Positions 27,023 through 33,984 of a stretch of 50,294 bases of DNA are shown here, piece by piece. Location: the NCBI RefSeq assembly GCF_003667505.1, contig NZ_RCVJ01000139.1, positions 1 to 50,294 of the forward strand. Direction: 5' to 3'. The notes below the pieces were generated by a model. It did not search any database. It saw nothing but the letters and a program-made list of their open reading frames with translations, and was not told where the DNA came from. Origin of the DNA: Micromonospora sp. BL4 (GTDB taxonomy: Bacteria; Actinomycetota; Actinomycetes; Mycobacteriales; Micromonosporaceae). The stretch's first letter is position 1; each line of letters opens with the position of its first letter. A program made the position numbers and the translations under genes.

Positions 27023-28627
27023 TCAGGCCAGCTCGACCAACTCGAGCAGGTCGTCGCTCCAGGCGTCCTCGTCGCCGTCCGGCAGCAGGATCGCCCGGTC
27101 CGGCTTGAGCGCCAGGACCGCGCCCGGGTCGTGGGTGACCAGCACGATCGCGCCCGGGTAGTTGGCGATCGCGTCGAGCACCTGCTCCCGGCTGACCGGG
27201 TCGAGGTTGTTCGTCGGCTCGTCGAGCAGCAGCACATTGGCGCCGGAACAGACCAGGGTGGACAGGGCCAGCCGGGTCTTCTCGCCGCCGGACAGCACCC
27301 CGGCCGGCTTGTTCACGTCGTCGCCGGAGAAGAGGAACGCGCCGAGAATCTTGCGCAGGTCCGTGTCGGACTGCTCGACGGCGGCGGCGCGCATGTTCTC
27401 CAGCACCGTCCGCTCCACGTCCAGCGTCTCGTGCTCCTGGGCGTAGTAACCCAGCCGCAGGCCGTGCCCGGCGTGCACCTCGCCGGTGTCCGGCGCCAGC
27501 AGGCCGCCGAGCATCCGCAGCAGCGTCGTCTTGCCGGCGCCGTTGAGCCCCAGGATGGCCACCCGGGAGCCGCGGTCCACCGCCACGTTGACGTCGGTGA
27601 AGATCTCCAGCGACCCGTACGACTTGGACAGGCCGGTCGCGGTGAGCGGGGTCTTGCCGCACGGCGCCGGGCTGGGGAAGCGGACCTTGGCGACCCGGTC
27701 GGCGACCCGCACCTCCTCCAGGCCGGAAATCAGCTTCTCGGCCCGGCGGGCCATGTTCTGCGCGGCGACGGTCTTGGTGGCCTTGGCCCGCATCTTGTCG
27801 GCCTGCGCCATCAGGGCGCCGGCCTTCTTCTCGGCGTTGGCCCGCTCCCGGCGACGGCGGCGCTCGTCGGTCTCGCGCGCCTCCAGGTACGCCTTCCAGC
27901 CCAGGTTGTACACGTCGACCACGGACCGCGTGGCGTCGAGGAACCAGACCTTGTTGACCACCGACTCCAGCAGCGCGCCGTCGTGGGAGATCACGATCAG
28001 GCCGCCCTTGTGGTTGGCCAGGAAGCCCCGCAGCCAGGTGATCGAGTCGGCGTCGAGGTGGTTGGTCGGCTCGTCGAGGAGCAGGATGCCGCCGCCGTTC
28101 TCGCCGGCGTCCCGGAACAGGATCCGGGCCAGCTCGATACGCCGTCGCTGCCCGCCGGAGAGGGTGCCGATGGACTGCGCGAGCGCGCGGTCCGGCAGGC
28201 CCAGGTTGGCGCAGATCCGCGCGGCCTCGGCCTCGGCGGCGTACCCGCCCAGGGCGGCGAACTGGTCCTCCAGCGCGCCGTAGCGGCGGACCAGCTTCTC
28301 GTCGGCGTCCTCGGCGAGCTTGGCCTCGATCTCCTGCATCTGGGACATCAGCACGTCCAGGCCGCGCGCGGAGAGGACCCGGTCGCGACCGGTCACCTCC
28401 AGGTCGCCGGTACGCGGGTCCTGCGGCAGGTAGCCGATGGCGCTGCGCTGGTCGATCTGCCCGGCGTACGGCTGACCCTCGCCGGCGAGCACCTTCAGCG
28501 TGGTGGTCTTCCCGGCGCCGTTGCGGCCCACCAGGCCGATCCGGTCACCGGGCTGCACACGCAGGGTGGTGTCGGACAGCAGGATCCGGGAGCCGGCACG
28601 CAGTTCCAGGCCGGTGGCAGTGATCAT
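27023..28627 (-). CDS. ABC-F family ATPase
   Basis: A 534-residue protein with two ATPase domains and no membrane helices. Walker A motifs are GRNGAGKTT and GLNGAGKTT; signatures are LSGGQRRRIELARILF and LSGGEKTRLALSTL; both Walker B segments read LLLDEPTN. The charged interdomain linker (ERRRRRERANAEKKAGALMAQADKMRAKATK, split across about residues 250-285) is the P-site tRNA interaction motif. ABC-F proteins act on ribosomes, in stalling rescue or antibiotic protection. The leader upstream carries a uORF and nested stems. Comparable to Rv1473 by context. Confidence 0.93.
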   Translation of the reverse strand: MITATGLELRAGSRILLSDTTLRVQPGDRIGLVGRNGAGKTTTLKVLAGEGQPYAGQIDQRSAIGYLPQDPRTGDLEVTGRDRVLSARGLDVLMSQMQEIEAKLAEDADEKLVRRYGALEDQFAALGGYAAEAEAARICANLGLPDRALAQSIGTLSGGQRRRIELARILFRDAGENGGGILLLDEPTNHLDADSITWLRGFLANHKGGLIVISHDGALLESVVNKVWFLDATRSVVDVYNLGWKAYLEARETDERRRRRERANAEKKAGALMAQADKMRAKATKTVAAQNMARRAEKLISGLEEVRVADRVAKVRFPSPAPCGKTPLTATGLSKSYGSLEIFTDVNVAVDRGSRVAILGLNGAGKTTLLRMLGGLLAPDTGEVHAGHGLRLGYYAQEHETLDVERTVLENMRAAAVEQSDTDLRKILGAFLFSGDDVNKPAGVLSGGEKTRLALSTLVCSGANVLLLDEPTNNLDPVSREQVLDAIANYPGAIVLVTHDPGAVLALKPDRAILLPDGDEDAWSDDLLELVELA

Positions 28628-28654
28628 CTGTTCGGGGCTCGCTCTCGGGGTCTG

Positions 28655-28750
28655 GAAGGCTGACTCGGGGCACGCGAAACCGCCGGCGGGCTCGGTGGCC
28701 CGACGGCGCGGGGCGGTTCAGCCTTCGCAGCGCAGCACCCAACCAGTGTA
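28655..28750 (-). promoter_or_regulatory. Structured leader of the ABC-F gene, candidate attenuator
   Basis: On the minus strand a candidate -10 TACACT (28750-28745) stands 6 bases before the GTG of a short uORF. Downstream are nested stems: outer GAAGGCTG/CAGCCTTC (28655-28662 with 28719-28726), middle AACCGCC/GGCGGTT (28678-28684 with 28712-28718), and inner CGGGC/GCCCG (28687-28691 with 28698-28702) with a 6-base loop. The uORF stop is inside the outer stem. This architecture resembles ribosome-mediated attenuators of antibiotic-resistance genes. No good -35 was found. Confidence 0.5.
28718..28738 (-). CDS. Putative leaderless uORF (6 codons) before ABC-F gene
   Basis: Reads V/M-L-R-C-E-G then TGA. 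The GTG is 6 bases after a candidate -10, so the transcript may begin at or very near the start codon. The stop codon sits in the 5' strand of the outer leader stem, so a ribosome stalled on it would disrupt the fold. Too short to judge by composition; supported only by its position. Confidence 0.4.
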   Translation of the reverse strand: MLRCEG

Positions 28751-28844
28751 CCGGGCGTCGCTGGAGGGCCCGTCCGGATTACCGATCAAGATCATCGGGT
28801 ACCGAAAGCGCTGTCCGGACCCCGTCCGGCATTTTGAGGACAGA

Positions 28845-28866
28845 ACGACATTCACACGACATTCAC
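28845..28866. repeat. Tandem 11-bp direct repeat
   Basis: ACGACATTCAC occurs twice, head to tail with no gap (28845-28855 and 28856-28866), 24 bases before the metallopeptidase start. One helical turn per unit makes it a candidate activator or repressor site. The remainder of the 263-base gap to the ABC-F gene holds that gene's leader. Confidence 0.6.
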
Positions 28867-28890
28867 CGGCATACGGCGATCGGGGTCAGC

Positions 28891-29811
28891 ATGGAACTCA
28901 ACGAGCGGGCCGAGCTCGACACCTCCCAGGTCAACGACCGGGGCCGGGGCGGTGGAGGGGGCGGTGGCCTCGGCATTCCACTTCCCGGCGGCGGTGGTCG
29001 CGGCGGACTGATCGGCATCGTGGTGGCCGTGCTGGTCGCGCTGCTCGGCGGTGGGTTCGGCCTGAACGCGATGACCAACGGCGACGAGGGCGGGCAGGCC
29101 GGCGGCACCGACCTGGAGCAGCTCTGCTCGCGCGACAACCCCCAGCGCTTCGACGACCTGCGCTGCCGCAACCTGGCCTACGTCAACAGCATCCAGGGCT
29201 ACTGGCAGGAGGCGTACCCGGAGCTGGGCAACGGGAAGTACGAGCCGACCGACACCAACTACTTCCAGGCCGCCGTGAACACCGGCTGCGGGCAGGCCGA
29301 CTCGGGCGTCGGCCCGTTCTACTGCCCCGCCGACCGGCAGGTCTACATCGACCTCAGCTTCTACGAGGAGTTGGCCTCCCGGTTCGGCGCCAAGGGCGAG
29401 TTCGCCCAGCCCTACGTGCTCGCCCACGAGTACGGACACCACATCCAGAACCTGCTCGGCACCAACGAGAAGGCCAGCCAGGGCGACCAGAGCGGCCCCC
29501 GCTCCGCGTCCGTCCGGCTGGAGTTGCAGGCCGACTGCTACGCCGGCGCCTGGGCCAAGCACGCCACCGAGACCAAGGACAAGACCGGCCAGGAACCGCT
29601 GTTCAAGTCGATCACCCAGACCGACATCAGCGAGGCGCTGAAGGCCGCCGAGGCGATCGGCGACGACAGCATCCAGGAACGCTCCGGCGGGCAGGTCAAC
29701 CCGGACTCGTTCACCCACGGCACCTCAGCGCAGCGCCAGCGCTGGTTCCAGCAGGGCTACGACCAGGGCAACCCGAAGACCTGCGACACCTTCGGCACCG
29801 ACCAGCTCTGA
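28891..29811 (+). CDS. YpfJ-type neutral zinc metallopeptidase
   Basis: A 306-residue membrane-anchored protein of the YpfJ/KPN_02809 zinc metallopeptidase family. The N-terminus has the Gly-rich DRGRGGGGGGGLG run and one transmembrane helix at about residues 40-62. The zinc motif is His179-Glu180-Tyr-Gly-His183 (LAHEYGHHIQ), followed by LELQADCYAGAWA, which carries the third ligand. Three conserved Cys-containing blocks (QLCS, CGQADSG, FYCPADRQVYID) are typical. Substrate unknown. The ATG at 28891 gives the usual MELNERAELDTSQV start; the longer frame from 28834 is not conserved-looking. Confidence 0.92.
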   Translation: MELNERAELDTSQVNDRGRGGGGGGGLGIPLPGGGGRGGLIGIVVAVLVALLGGGFGLNAMTNGDEGGQAGGTDLEQLCSRDNPQRFDDLRCRNLAYVNSIQGYWQEAYPELGNGKYEPTDTNYFQAAVNTGCGQADSGVGPFYCPADRQVYIDLSFYEELASRFGAKGEFAQPYVLAHEYGHHIQNLLGTNEKASQGDQSGPRSASVRLELQADCYAGAWAKHATETKDKTGQEPLFKSITQTDISEALKAAEAIGDDSIQERSGGQVNPDSFTHGTSAQRQRWFQQGYDQGNPKTCDTFGTDQL

Positions 29812-29834
29812 GACTGGCCCCGGTCGCCGTCCCC

Positions 29835-29909
29835 GTCGATCATGAAGTTGTGGTGCCCGGTATGGGCGGACGAGCAACCTTCGTCCACCACCACAACTCC
29901 ATGATCGAC
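29835..29909. repeat. Long inverted repeat, family A
   Basis: Arms 29835-29855 and 29889-29909 are 21 bases each with a single mismatch, which would be a G-U pair in RNA. A second hairpin, GGACGA/TCGTCC (29868-29873 with 29881-29886), is nested in the loop. It lies between the convergent metallopeptidase and acVLRF1 genes and may serve as terminator. It has the look of a dispersed palindromic element; from memory, similar sequence recurs in Micromonospora genomes. Confidence 0.75.
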
Positions 29910-29966
29910 ACGGGAGGGGCAGCACGGCGGAACGCCAGGAACGCCGGTTCCTCCGAGCGGGCAAGG

Positions 29967-30620
29967 TCAGTCGGGTGCCGGGTCGCGCAGCCGGATCCGT
30001 ACCGCACGAGCCGCAGCCACCGCGGCGACGAGCACCGCGTGCCGAGGCTCGGGCACGTCGAGCAGCCGCTCGGCGCGCAGGGGCACGAGCGGGGCCAACC
30101 GCCGATCGGCCAGCACCGTGTCCACCGCCTTGCGGTCACCACCGCAGACCATCGCCGTCAGCGCCGCCGCCTCCGGCAACAGCAGGCGTACGGCCAGGTC
30201 CGCCGCATCACCCAGCGCCGCCTTGGCCTGGTTGTCGCGCCGCCGGGCGAACCGGTGCTGGGACCATCCACCAGCGGCGGTGCGCCCCTGCACGTACCGG
30301 GTGTCCACCTTGGAGACGACAAGGTCGGCGCCCTCGGCCACGCCGACGGCCACCGCGCCCTTGCGGGCCAGCAGCAGGCCGATCCGGCGGGGCGCCACGG
30401 CAGCGGCCACGAACCCGGGGACGTCACCGCTGGCCGGCGCGCCGGGTGGGGCGTACAGCTCGGCGGTGGCCCCGTCCGGGGCGGTGAGCAGCAGGCCGTA
30501 CTCCCGCTCGGTGGTGGCGTGCGGGCCGTGCCGGTCGGCGAAGCCCTCGACCCAGCGCCCGACGCGGGCCGGGTCGACCTCCACCCACCGGCCTCCCCCG
30601 GCTGCGGGTCGACTGGTCAC
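29967..30620 (-). CDS. acVLRF1-type peptidyl-tRNA hydrolase
   Basis: A 217-residue protein of the actinobacterial Vms1-like release factor 1 family, related to eRF1 and the Vms1/ANKZF1 hydrolases. The catalytic loop RTAAGGWSQHRFARRRDNQ is intact, with Gln121 in the expected GGxSQ position. These proteins release peptidyl-tRNA from ribosomes in rescue pathways. GTG 30620 gives the family length; the much longer open frame on this strand is the shadow of the LysE gene. It follows LysE by 50 bases and may be co-transcribed. Confidence 0.88.
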   Translation of the reverse strand: MTSRPAAGGGRWVEVDPARVGRWVEGFADRHGPHATTEREYGLLLTAPDGATAELYAPPGAPASGDVPGFVAAAVAPRRIGLLLARKGAVAVGVAEGADLVVSKVDTRYVQGRTAAGGWSQHRFARRRDNQAKAALGDAADLAVRLLLPEAAALTAMVCGGDRKAVDTVLADRRLAPLVPLRAERLLDVPEPRHAVLVAAVAAARAVRIRLRDPAPD

Positions 30621-30670
30621 CGCCCGACCGTACGGCACGACAGCGCAGATCGGGCGGTCGGGCGCGGCGC

Positions 30671-31303
30671 TCAGCCCGGCAGCAGCGCGGCCACCGCCAG
30701 CGCGGCGATCAGCGCGCTGGAGACCAGGCCGGTGACCAGGCGCCCGCGCGGGCTGCTCAGTGCCCGACCGACCACGGTGCCACCGCCGGCGATGACCAGC
30801 TGCCAACTCGCCGACGCCAGGAACACGCCCGCCACGAAGAGCGCCGCCGCGCCCGGGTCCGCGTCGGCGGTGTCCCGACGACCGAGCACCAGCGCGGTGA
30901 AGTACAGCACCGTCGCCGGGTTCAGCAGGGTCAGCCCGAGCAACGCCGCGTAGGCCCGCCCGGGCGTGCTCAGACCACGCCCGACGGGTGCCGCCGGCGT
31001 CTGCCGCGAGCGGTGGGCGGACCAGGTCCGCCACAGACCGTGCCCGGCGAGACCGAGCAGGACCACGGCGGCGACCACCCGCAGCGGCCCGGCGACCGGC
31101 CCGACGATCCCGGCCAGGCCGGCGCCACCGAGCGCGGCGACCGCCGCGTACAGGCCGTCGGCCGTCGCCACCGCGAGCGCCGCGGCCGCGCCGACCCGAA
31201 ACGAGGTACGCGCACTCAGGCCCAGAATCAGGATCGCGATCGCGCCGACGGGGATGGCGACGCCGTAACCGGCCACCAGACCGGCCAGGAACGCCCCGCT
31301 CAC
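30671..31303 (-). CDS. LysE-family exporter
   Basis: A 210-residue membrane protein with six helices. It has the LysE signature at the N-terminus (AGYGVAIPVGAIAILILGLSARTSFRVGAAAALAVATAD, about residues 10-50) and the conserved LLNPATVLYFTAL segment. LysE proteins export amino acids or small metabolites; the substrate cannot be told. Homoserine/threonine and arginine types are possible. Confidence 0.9.
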   Translation of the reverse strand: MSGAFLAGLVAGYGVAIPVGAIAILILGLSARTSFRVGAAAALAVATADGLYAAVAALGGAGLAGIVGPVAGPLRVVAAVVLLGLAGHGLWRTWSAHRSRQTPAAPVGRGLSTPGRAYAALLGLTLLNPATVLYFTALVLGRRDTADADPGAAALFVAGVFLASASWQLVIAGGGTVVGRALSSPRGRLVTGLVSSALIAALAVAALLPG

Positions 31304-31511
31304 GGACGTCGGTGCCGGGTCGAGGCTCGTCCCCGGACCGGCCGCTGTCGACGCACGGCAGTGGCCGCACGGACAGGGACCTGCATCGGGTACGCCTCAA
31401 TCACACGCGCATCCTGCGCGCCGAAGCCACGCCGGCGCCACCGCATTTCCCAGCCCCGCGCCCGCACGCCCCCGCGTCCCGCGCCGTGCGCCCCGCGCCG
31501 TGCACCCCGCG

Positions 31512-31593
31512 CCAAGATCCGCACAACATCGCCGAAGTTGTTGCCTCCGGGGAGCGGAAGGCCCCAACGTCCCCGATGTTGTGCGGATCTTGG
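31512..31593. repeat. Long inverted repeat, family B
   Basis: Arms 31512-31531 and 31574-31593 are perfectly complementary over 20 bases, with a 42-base interior. The arm contains AAGATCCGCACAACATCG, a sequence I associate with dispersed Micromonospora repeats (memory only). It lies in the 617-base gap between LysE and the SRPBCC gene, which has no credible gene. Confidence 0.8.
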
Positions 31594-31645
31594 GGCGCGT
31601 CGGCGCGTCGGCGCAGCGGGCCCGTCGCAGGTACGAACGATGCGC

Positions 31646-31721
31646 ATGATCGCGCTCGATCCAGGAAGTAGTCCCCATCCGTCGGGCGGTGAGGACTCTT
31701 TCCAGGATCGAGCACGATCAT
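31646..31721. repeat. Long inverted repeat, family C
   Basis: Arms 31646-31677 and 31690-31721 are 32 bases each and pair with about six mismatches; the loop is 12 bases. The core shared by both arms is GCTCGATCC-GGAA. It lies 52 bases from repeat B and shares no sequence with it. Confidence 0.75.
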
Positions 31722-31745
31722 GGGTCCGCGACGCGGCGCTCCACA

Positions 31746-31894
31746 GCACGACGCGACGCGACGCGACGCGACGCTCCACAGGGCGGCACGACGCGGCACG
31801 GCGCGGCACGACACGGCACGATGCGGTGCGGTGCGGTGCGGCGCGGCGCGGTGCGGCGCGGCGCGGTGCGGCGCGGCGCGGTGCGGCGCGGTGC
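31746..31894. repeat. Degenerate pentamer minisatellite
   Basis: About 150 bases made mostly of the pentamers GACGC, GGCAC, GGTGC and GGCGC in shifting order, with a brief interruption at about 31768-31780. It ends 27 bases before the stop codon of the SRPBCC gene. The period is five, so slippage would not preserve reading frame. Confidence 0.85.
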
Positions 31895-31920
31895 CAGCGC
31901 AGGCGTGGAGGTGCGGTGGG

Positions 31921-32349
31921 CTAGGACGGGGGCGCGTCGAGGACCTTGGTCAGGCGGCGCCAGACGTGCGAGCGCCAGCCGCCGTCGAGCAGGGCGTAGG
32001 TGCGCTGTTGGAGCGGGTCGTCCGGGTCGAAGCCGGAGTGTTCGAGGAAGAGCCGGGTGCCCCGGCCCTCGGCGAGGAGGGTCCAGGTCACCACCGTGTC
32101 CAGCGATCCGCCGCGCCAGGACCAACGCAGCAGGCGCTGGGGGTCGAGGTCGAGCACCTCGCAGCGCACGATGCCGTCGAACCCGGGGCGCGGGTCGGTG
32201 CGGAACGTGAACCGGTGGCCGACGACGGGCACGAAGTCGGTCTGCATCAGCCAGCGCGCGATGAGATCAGGATCGGTCAGCGCCCGCCAGACCTTTGCTG
32301 GTGGATGGGGCAGGAACTGATCCACCCGGATGGTGCCGCGCTCACTCAT
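31921..32349 (-). CDS. SRPBCC (AHSA1-like) domain protein
   Basis: A 142-residue START/Bet v1-fold protein of the Activator-of-Hsp90-like group: FLPHPPAKVWRALTDPDLIARWL, then RWSWRGG and TVVTWTLLAEGRGTRLFLEHSGF, and GGWRSHVWRRL. The fold binds small hydrophobic ligands, and in actinobacteria such genes are often next to ArsR-type regulators, as here. Its ATG overlaps the ArsR stop by 8 bases. Ligand unknown. Confidence 0.92.
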   Translation of the reverse strand: MSERGTIRVDQFLPHPPAKVWRALTDPDLIARWLMQTDFVPVVGHRFTFRTDPRPGFDGIVRCEVLDLDPQRLLRWSWRGGSLDTVVTWTLLAEGRGTRLFLEHSGFDPDDPLQQRTYALLDGGWRSHVWRRLTKVLDAPPS

Positions 32350-32662
32350 CGTCGAGCTCGTCCAGCACGTCGCGCAGCGCGCCGAGGCGACCGCGCCAGT
32401 ACGCCTCGTACGGGCTGAGCCAGTCGGCGACCTCGCGTAGTGGCTCCGGCCGCAGTGCGTACAGCCGTTGCCGGCCGACTGGCCGCTCGGTCACGAGGCC
32501 GGCTTCCTTGAGCACCTTGAGGTGCTCGGACAGGCTCGGCCGACGCATGTCGAAGTGGTCCGCGAGCCGCTGCACCGGCTGCTGGCCGCCGTCGCGCAGC
32601 AGCCGCAGCAGCTCCCGGCGGGTCGGGTTGGCGAGCGCCGCGAAGACGTCCGACTCAGACAC
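32342..32662 (-). CDS. ArsR-family transcriptional regulator
   Basis: A 106-residue winged-helix repressor of the ArsR/SdpR type: VFAALANPTRRELLRLL, LADHFDMRRPSLSEHLKVLKEAGLVTERPVGRQRLYAL. The cysteine metal-sensing motif of classical ArsR proteins is absent, so metals are an unlikely signal. It lies in an operon between VOC and SRPBCC genes, overlapping both by 8 bases, and probably controls the operon through the palindrome at 33046-33063. Confidence 0.93.
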   Translation of the reverse strand: MSESDVFAALANPTRRELLRLLRDGGQQPVQRLADHFDMRRPSLSEHLKVLKEAGLVTERPVGRQRLYALRPEPLREVADWLSPYEAYWRGRLGALRDVLDELDDE

Positions 32663-33032
32663 GGGTGGCCTGCAGGACGATGCCGTTGCCGTCCGGGTCG
32701 TCGAAGGTGGCGTAGCGGCCCCAGGGGGCGGACCGGACGCCCCCGTCGGCGAAGTCCACCCCCCGCTCCCGGAGCCGGGCGACGTCCGCGTCCAGGTCGT
32801 CGGTCTCCAGCACCAGGCCCTTGAGCGACCCGGGCGGCATGGTCGGGAACCAGGTGACCAGGGTCAGGGCGGTGGCGGCACCCGGCGGTGCGACCTGCAC
32901 CCAGCGCCCGCCGTCGGGGCCCATCGGGTTGTCCCAGATCAGGTCGAACCCGAGCACGTCGACGTAGAAGTCCCGGGCCCGGTCCTGGTCGGCGACGGGC
33001 ACGGAGAGCAGTTGCACGTGGGTCACGGTCAT
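32655..33032 (-). CDS. VOC (glyoxalase/bleomycin-resistance fold) protein
   Basis: A 125-residue single-domain VOC protein: HVQLLSVPVADQDRARDFYVDVLGF, then LVLETDDLDADVARLRERGVDF and FDDPDGNGIVLQATRV. Metal-ligand positions (His5 and Glu-type residues) are partly kept, so it may be a metal-dependent enzyme or a binding protein. Its ATG at 33032 lies about 7 bases after a candidate -10, suggesting a leaderless transcript. First gene of the three-gene operon with ArsR and SRPBCC. Confidence 0.9.
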   Translation of the reverse strand: MTVTHVQLLSVPVADQDRARDFYVDVLGFDLIWDNPMGPDGGRWVQVAPPGAATALTLVTWFPTMPPGSLKGLVLETDDLDADVARLRERGVDFADGGVRSAPWGRYATFDDPDGNGIVLQATRV

Positions 33033-33039
33033 GCCGACC

Positions 33040-33069
33040 ACAATAGGTAGGAGTTTTCCTACCGGTCAA
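33040..33069 (-). promoter_or_regulatory. Promoter with operator filling the spacer
   Basis: On the minus strand, -35 TTGACC (33069-33064) and -10 TATTGT (33045-33040) are separated by 18 bases. That spacer is exactly the palindrome of 33046-33063: arms GGTAGGA and TCCTACC, 4 bases apart. A repressor, presumably the encoded ArsR protein, would block the promoter fully. The start codon at 33032 fits a leaderless message. Confidence 0.75.
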
Positions 33070-33078
33070 GCGGAGACC

Positions 33079-33984
33079 CTACTTGAGCTGGCCCGCGGTC
33101 AGCCCGGTCTGCACCTGTCGCTGGAAGCCCACGTACACGGCGAGCACCGGCAGCACGGCGATGCTCAGCCCGGCGAAGAGCCGGGCGTAGTCGCCGGCGT
33201 AGCCCTGACTGACCGACAGGGCGAACAGCCCCTGGGCGAGCACCCACTTGGACTCGTCGCCCTGCATCAACACCTGCGGTAACAGGAACTGGTTCCAGTG
33301 GCTGAGGAAGTTGAAGAGCGCCACACTGATCAGTCCCGGACGCGCCATCGGCAGCATCACCCGGAAGAACAACCGGAAGTGACCGCAGCCGTCGACCATC
33401 GCGGCCTCGGCCACCGAGGTCGGCAGCGTCCGGAAGAACGCGGTCAGGAAGAACACCGTGAACGGCAGCGAGTAGGCCGCGTACACCAGGATCAGGCCGG
33501 TCCAGGTGCCGAAGAGACCGGCGTTGCGGACCACGAAGAAGAGCGGCACCAGGGCGAGGAACACCGGGAACATCAGCCCGCCGACGAAGAGGTAGTAGAC
33601 GAACTGCCGGCCACGGAACTCGTACCGGGCGAAGACGTACGCGGCGGTGGCGCCCATCAGCATGGTGAGGCTGACCGAGCCGGCCACCACGACCAGGCTG
33701 TTGAGGAAGTACCGGCCGATGTGCGCGCCGGTCCAGGCCCGCGCCCAGTTGTCCCAGTGCAACGCCCCGGGCAGCCCCCACGGGTCGGCCAGGATCTCGC
33801 CGTTGGTCTTGAACGAGCTGATGAACATCCACAGCAGCGGCAGAACGGTGAGCAGGCCCCAGATCAGCAGGAACCCGTGCGAGAAGACGTTGGCCACGCC
33901 GAGTTCGCGGCGGATCGGGCGGTCCCGGCCGGCGGCGGACGTCGGAGCGGTGGCGGTGGTGGCGGGCTTGTCCAGTGTGGTCAC
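33079..33984 (-). CDS. ngcG: Sugar ABC transporter permease NgcG-like
   Basis: A 301-residue MalG-type permease with six helices. The EAA-loop is EAAMVDGCGHFRLFFRVMLPMARPGL. GTG 33984 overlaps the stop of the upstream permease by 4 bases, giving a translationally coupled pair. By association with the NgcE-like lipoprotein, it most likely carries N-acetylglucosamine or chitobiose. No ATPase gene is present; the shared MsiK ATPase is the probable partner in actinomycetes. Confidence 0.88.
   Translation of the reverse strand: MTTLDKPATTATAPTSAAGRDRPIRRELGVANVFSHGFLLIWGLLTVLPLLWMFISSFKTNGEILADPWGLPGALHWDNWARAWTGAHIGRYFLNSLVVVAGSVSLTMLMGATAAYVFARYEFRGRQFVYYLFVGGLMFPVFLALVPLFFVVRNAGLFGTWTGLILVYAAYSLPFTVFFLTAFFRTLPTSVAEAAMVDGCGHFRLFFRVMLPMARPGLISVALFNFLSHWNQFLLPQVLMQGDESKWVLAQGLFALSVSQGYAGDYARLFAGLSIAVLPVLAVYVGFQRQVQTGLTAGQLK

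Noticed and set aside
29967..31400. A 477-residue frame covering acVLRF1 and LysE
   Set aside because: The upstream half is the shadow of LysE in another frame; only the part from GTG 30620 has conserved motifs.
31746..31894. Possible CRISPR array
   Set aside because: The units are 5 bases with no spacers, and no cas genes are present.
31689..32418. Arg/Ala-rich frames through the pentamer array
   Set aside because: They translate a tandem repeat and run into the antisense of the SRPBCC gene; not credible proteins.
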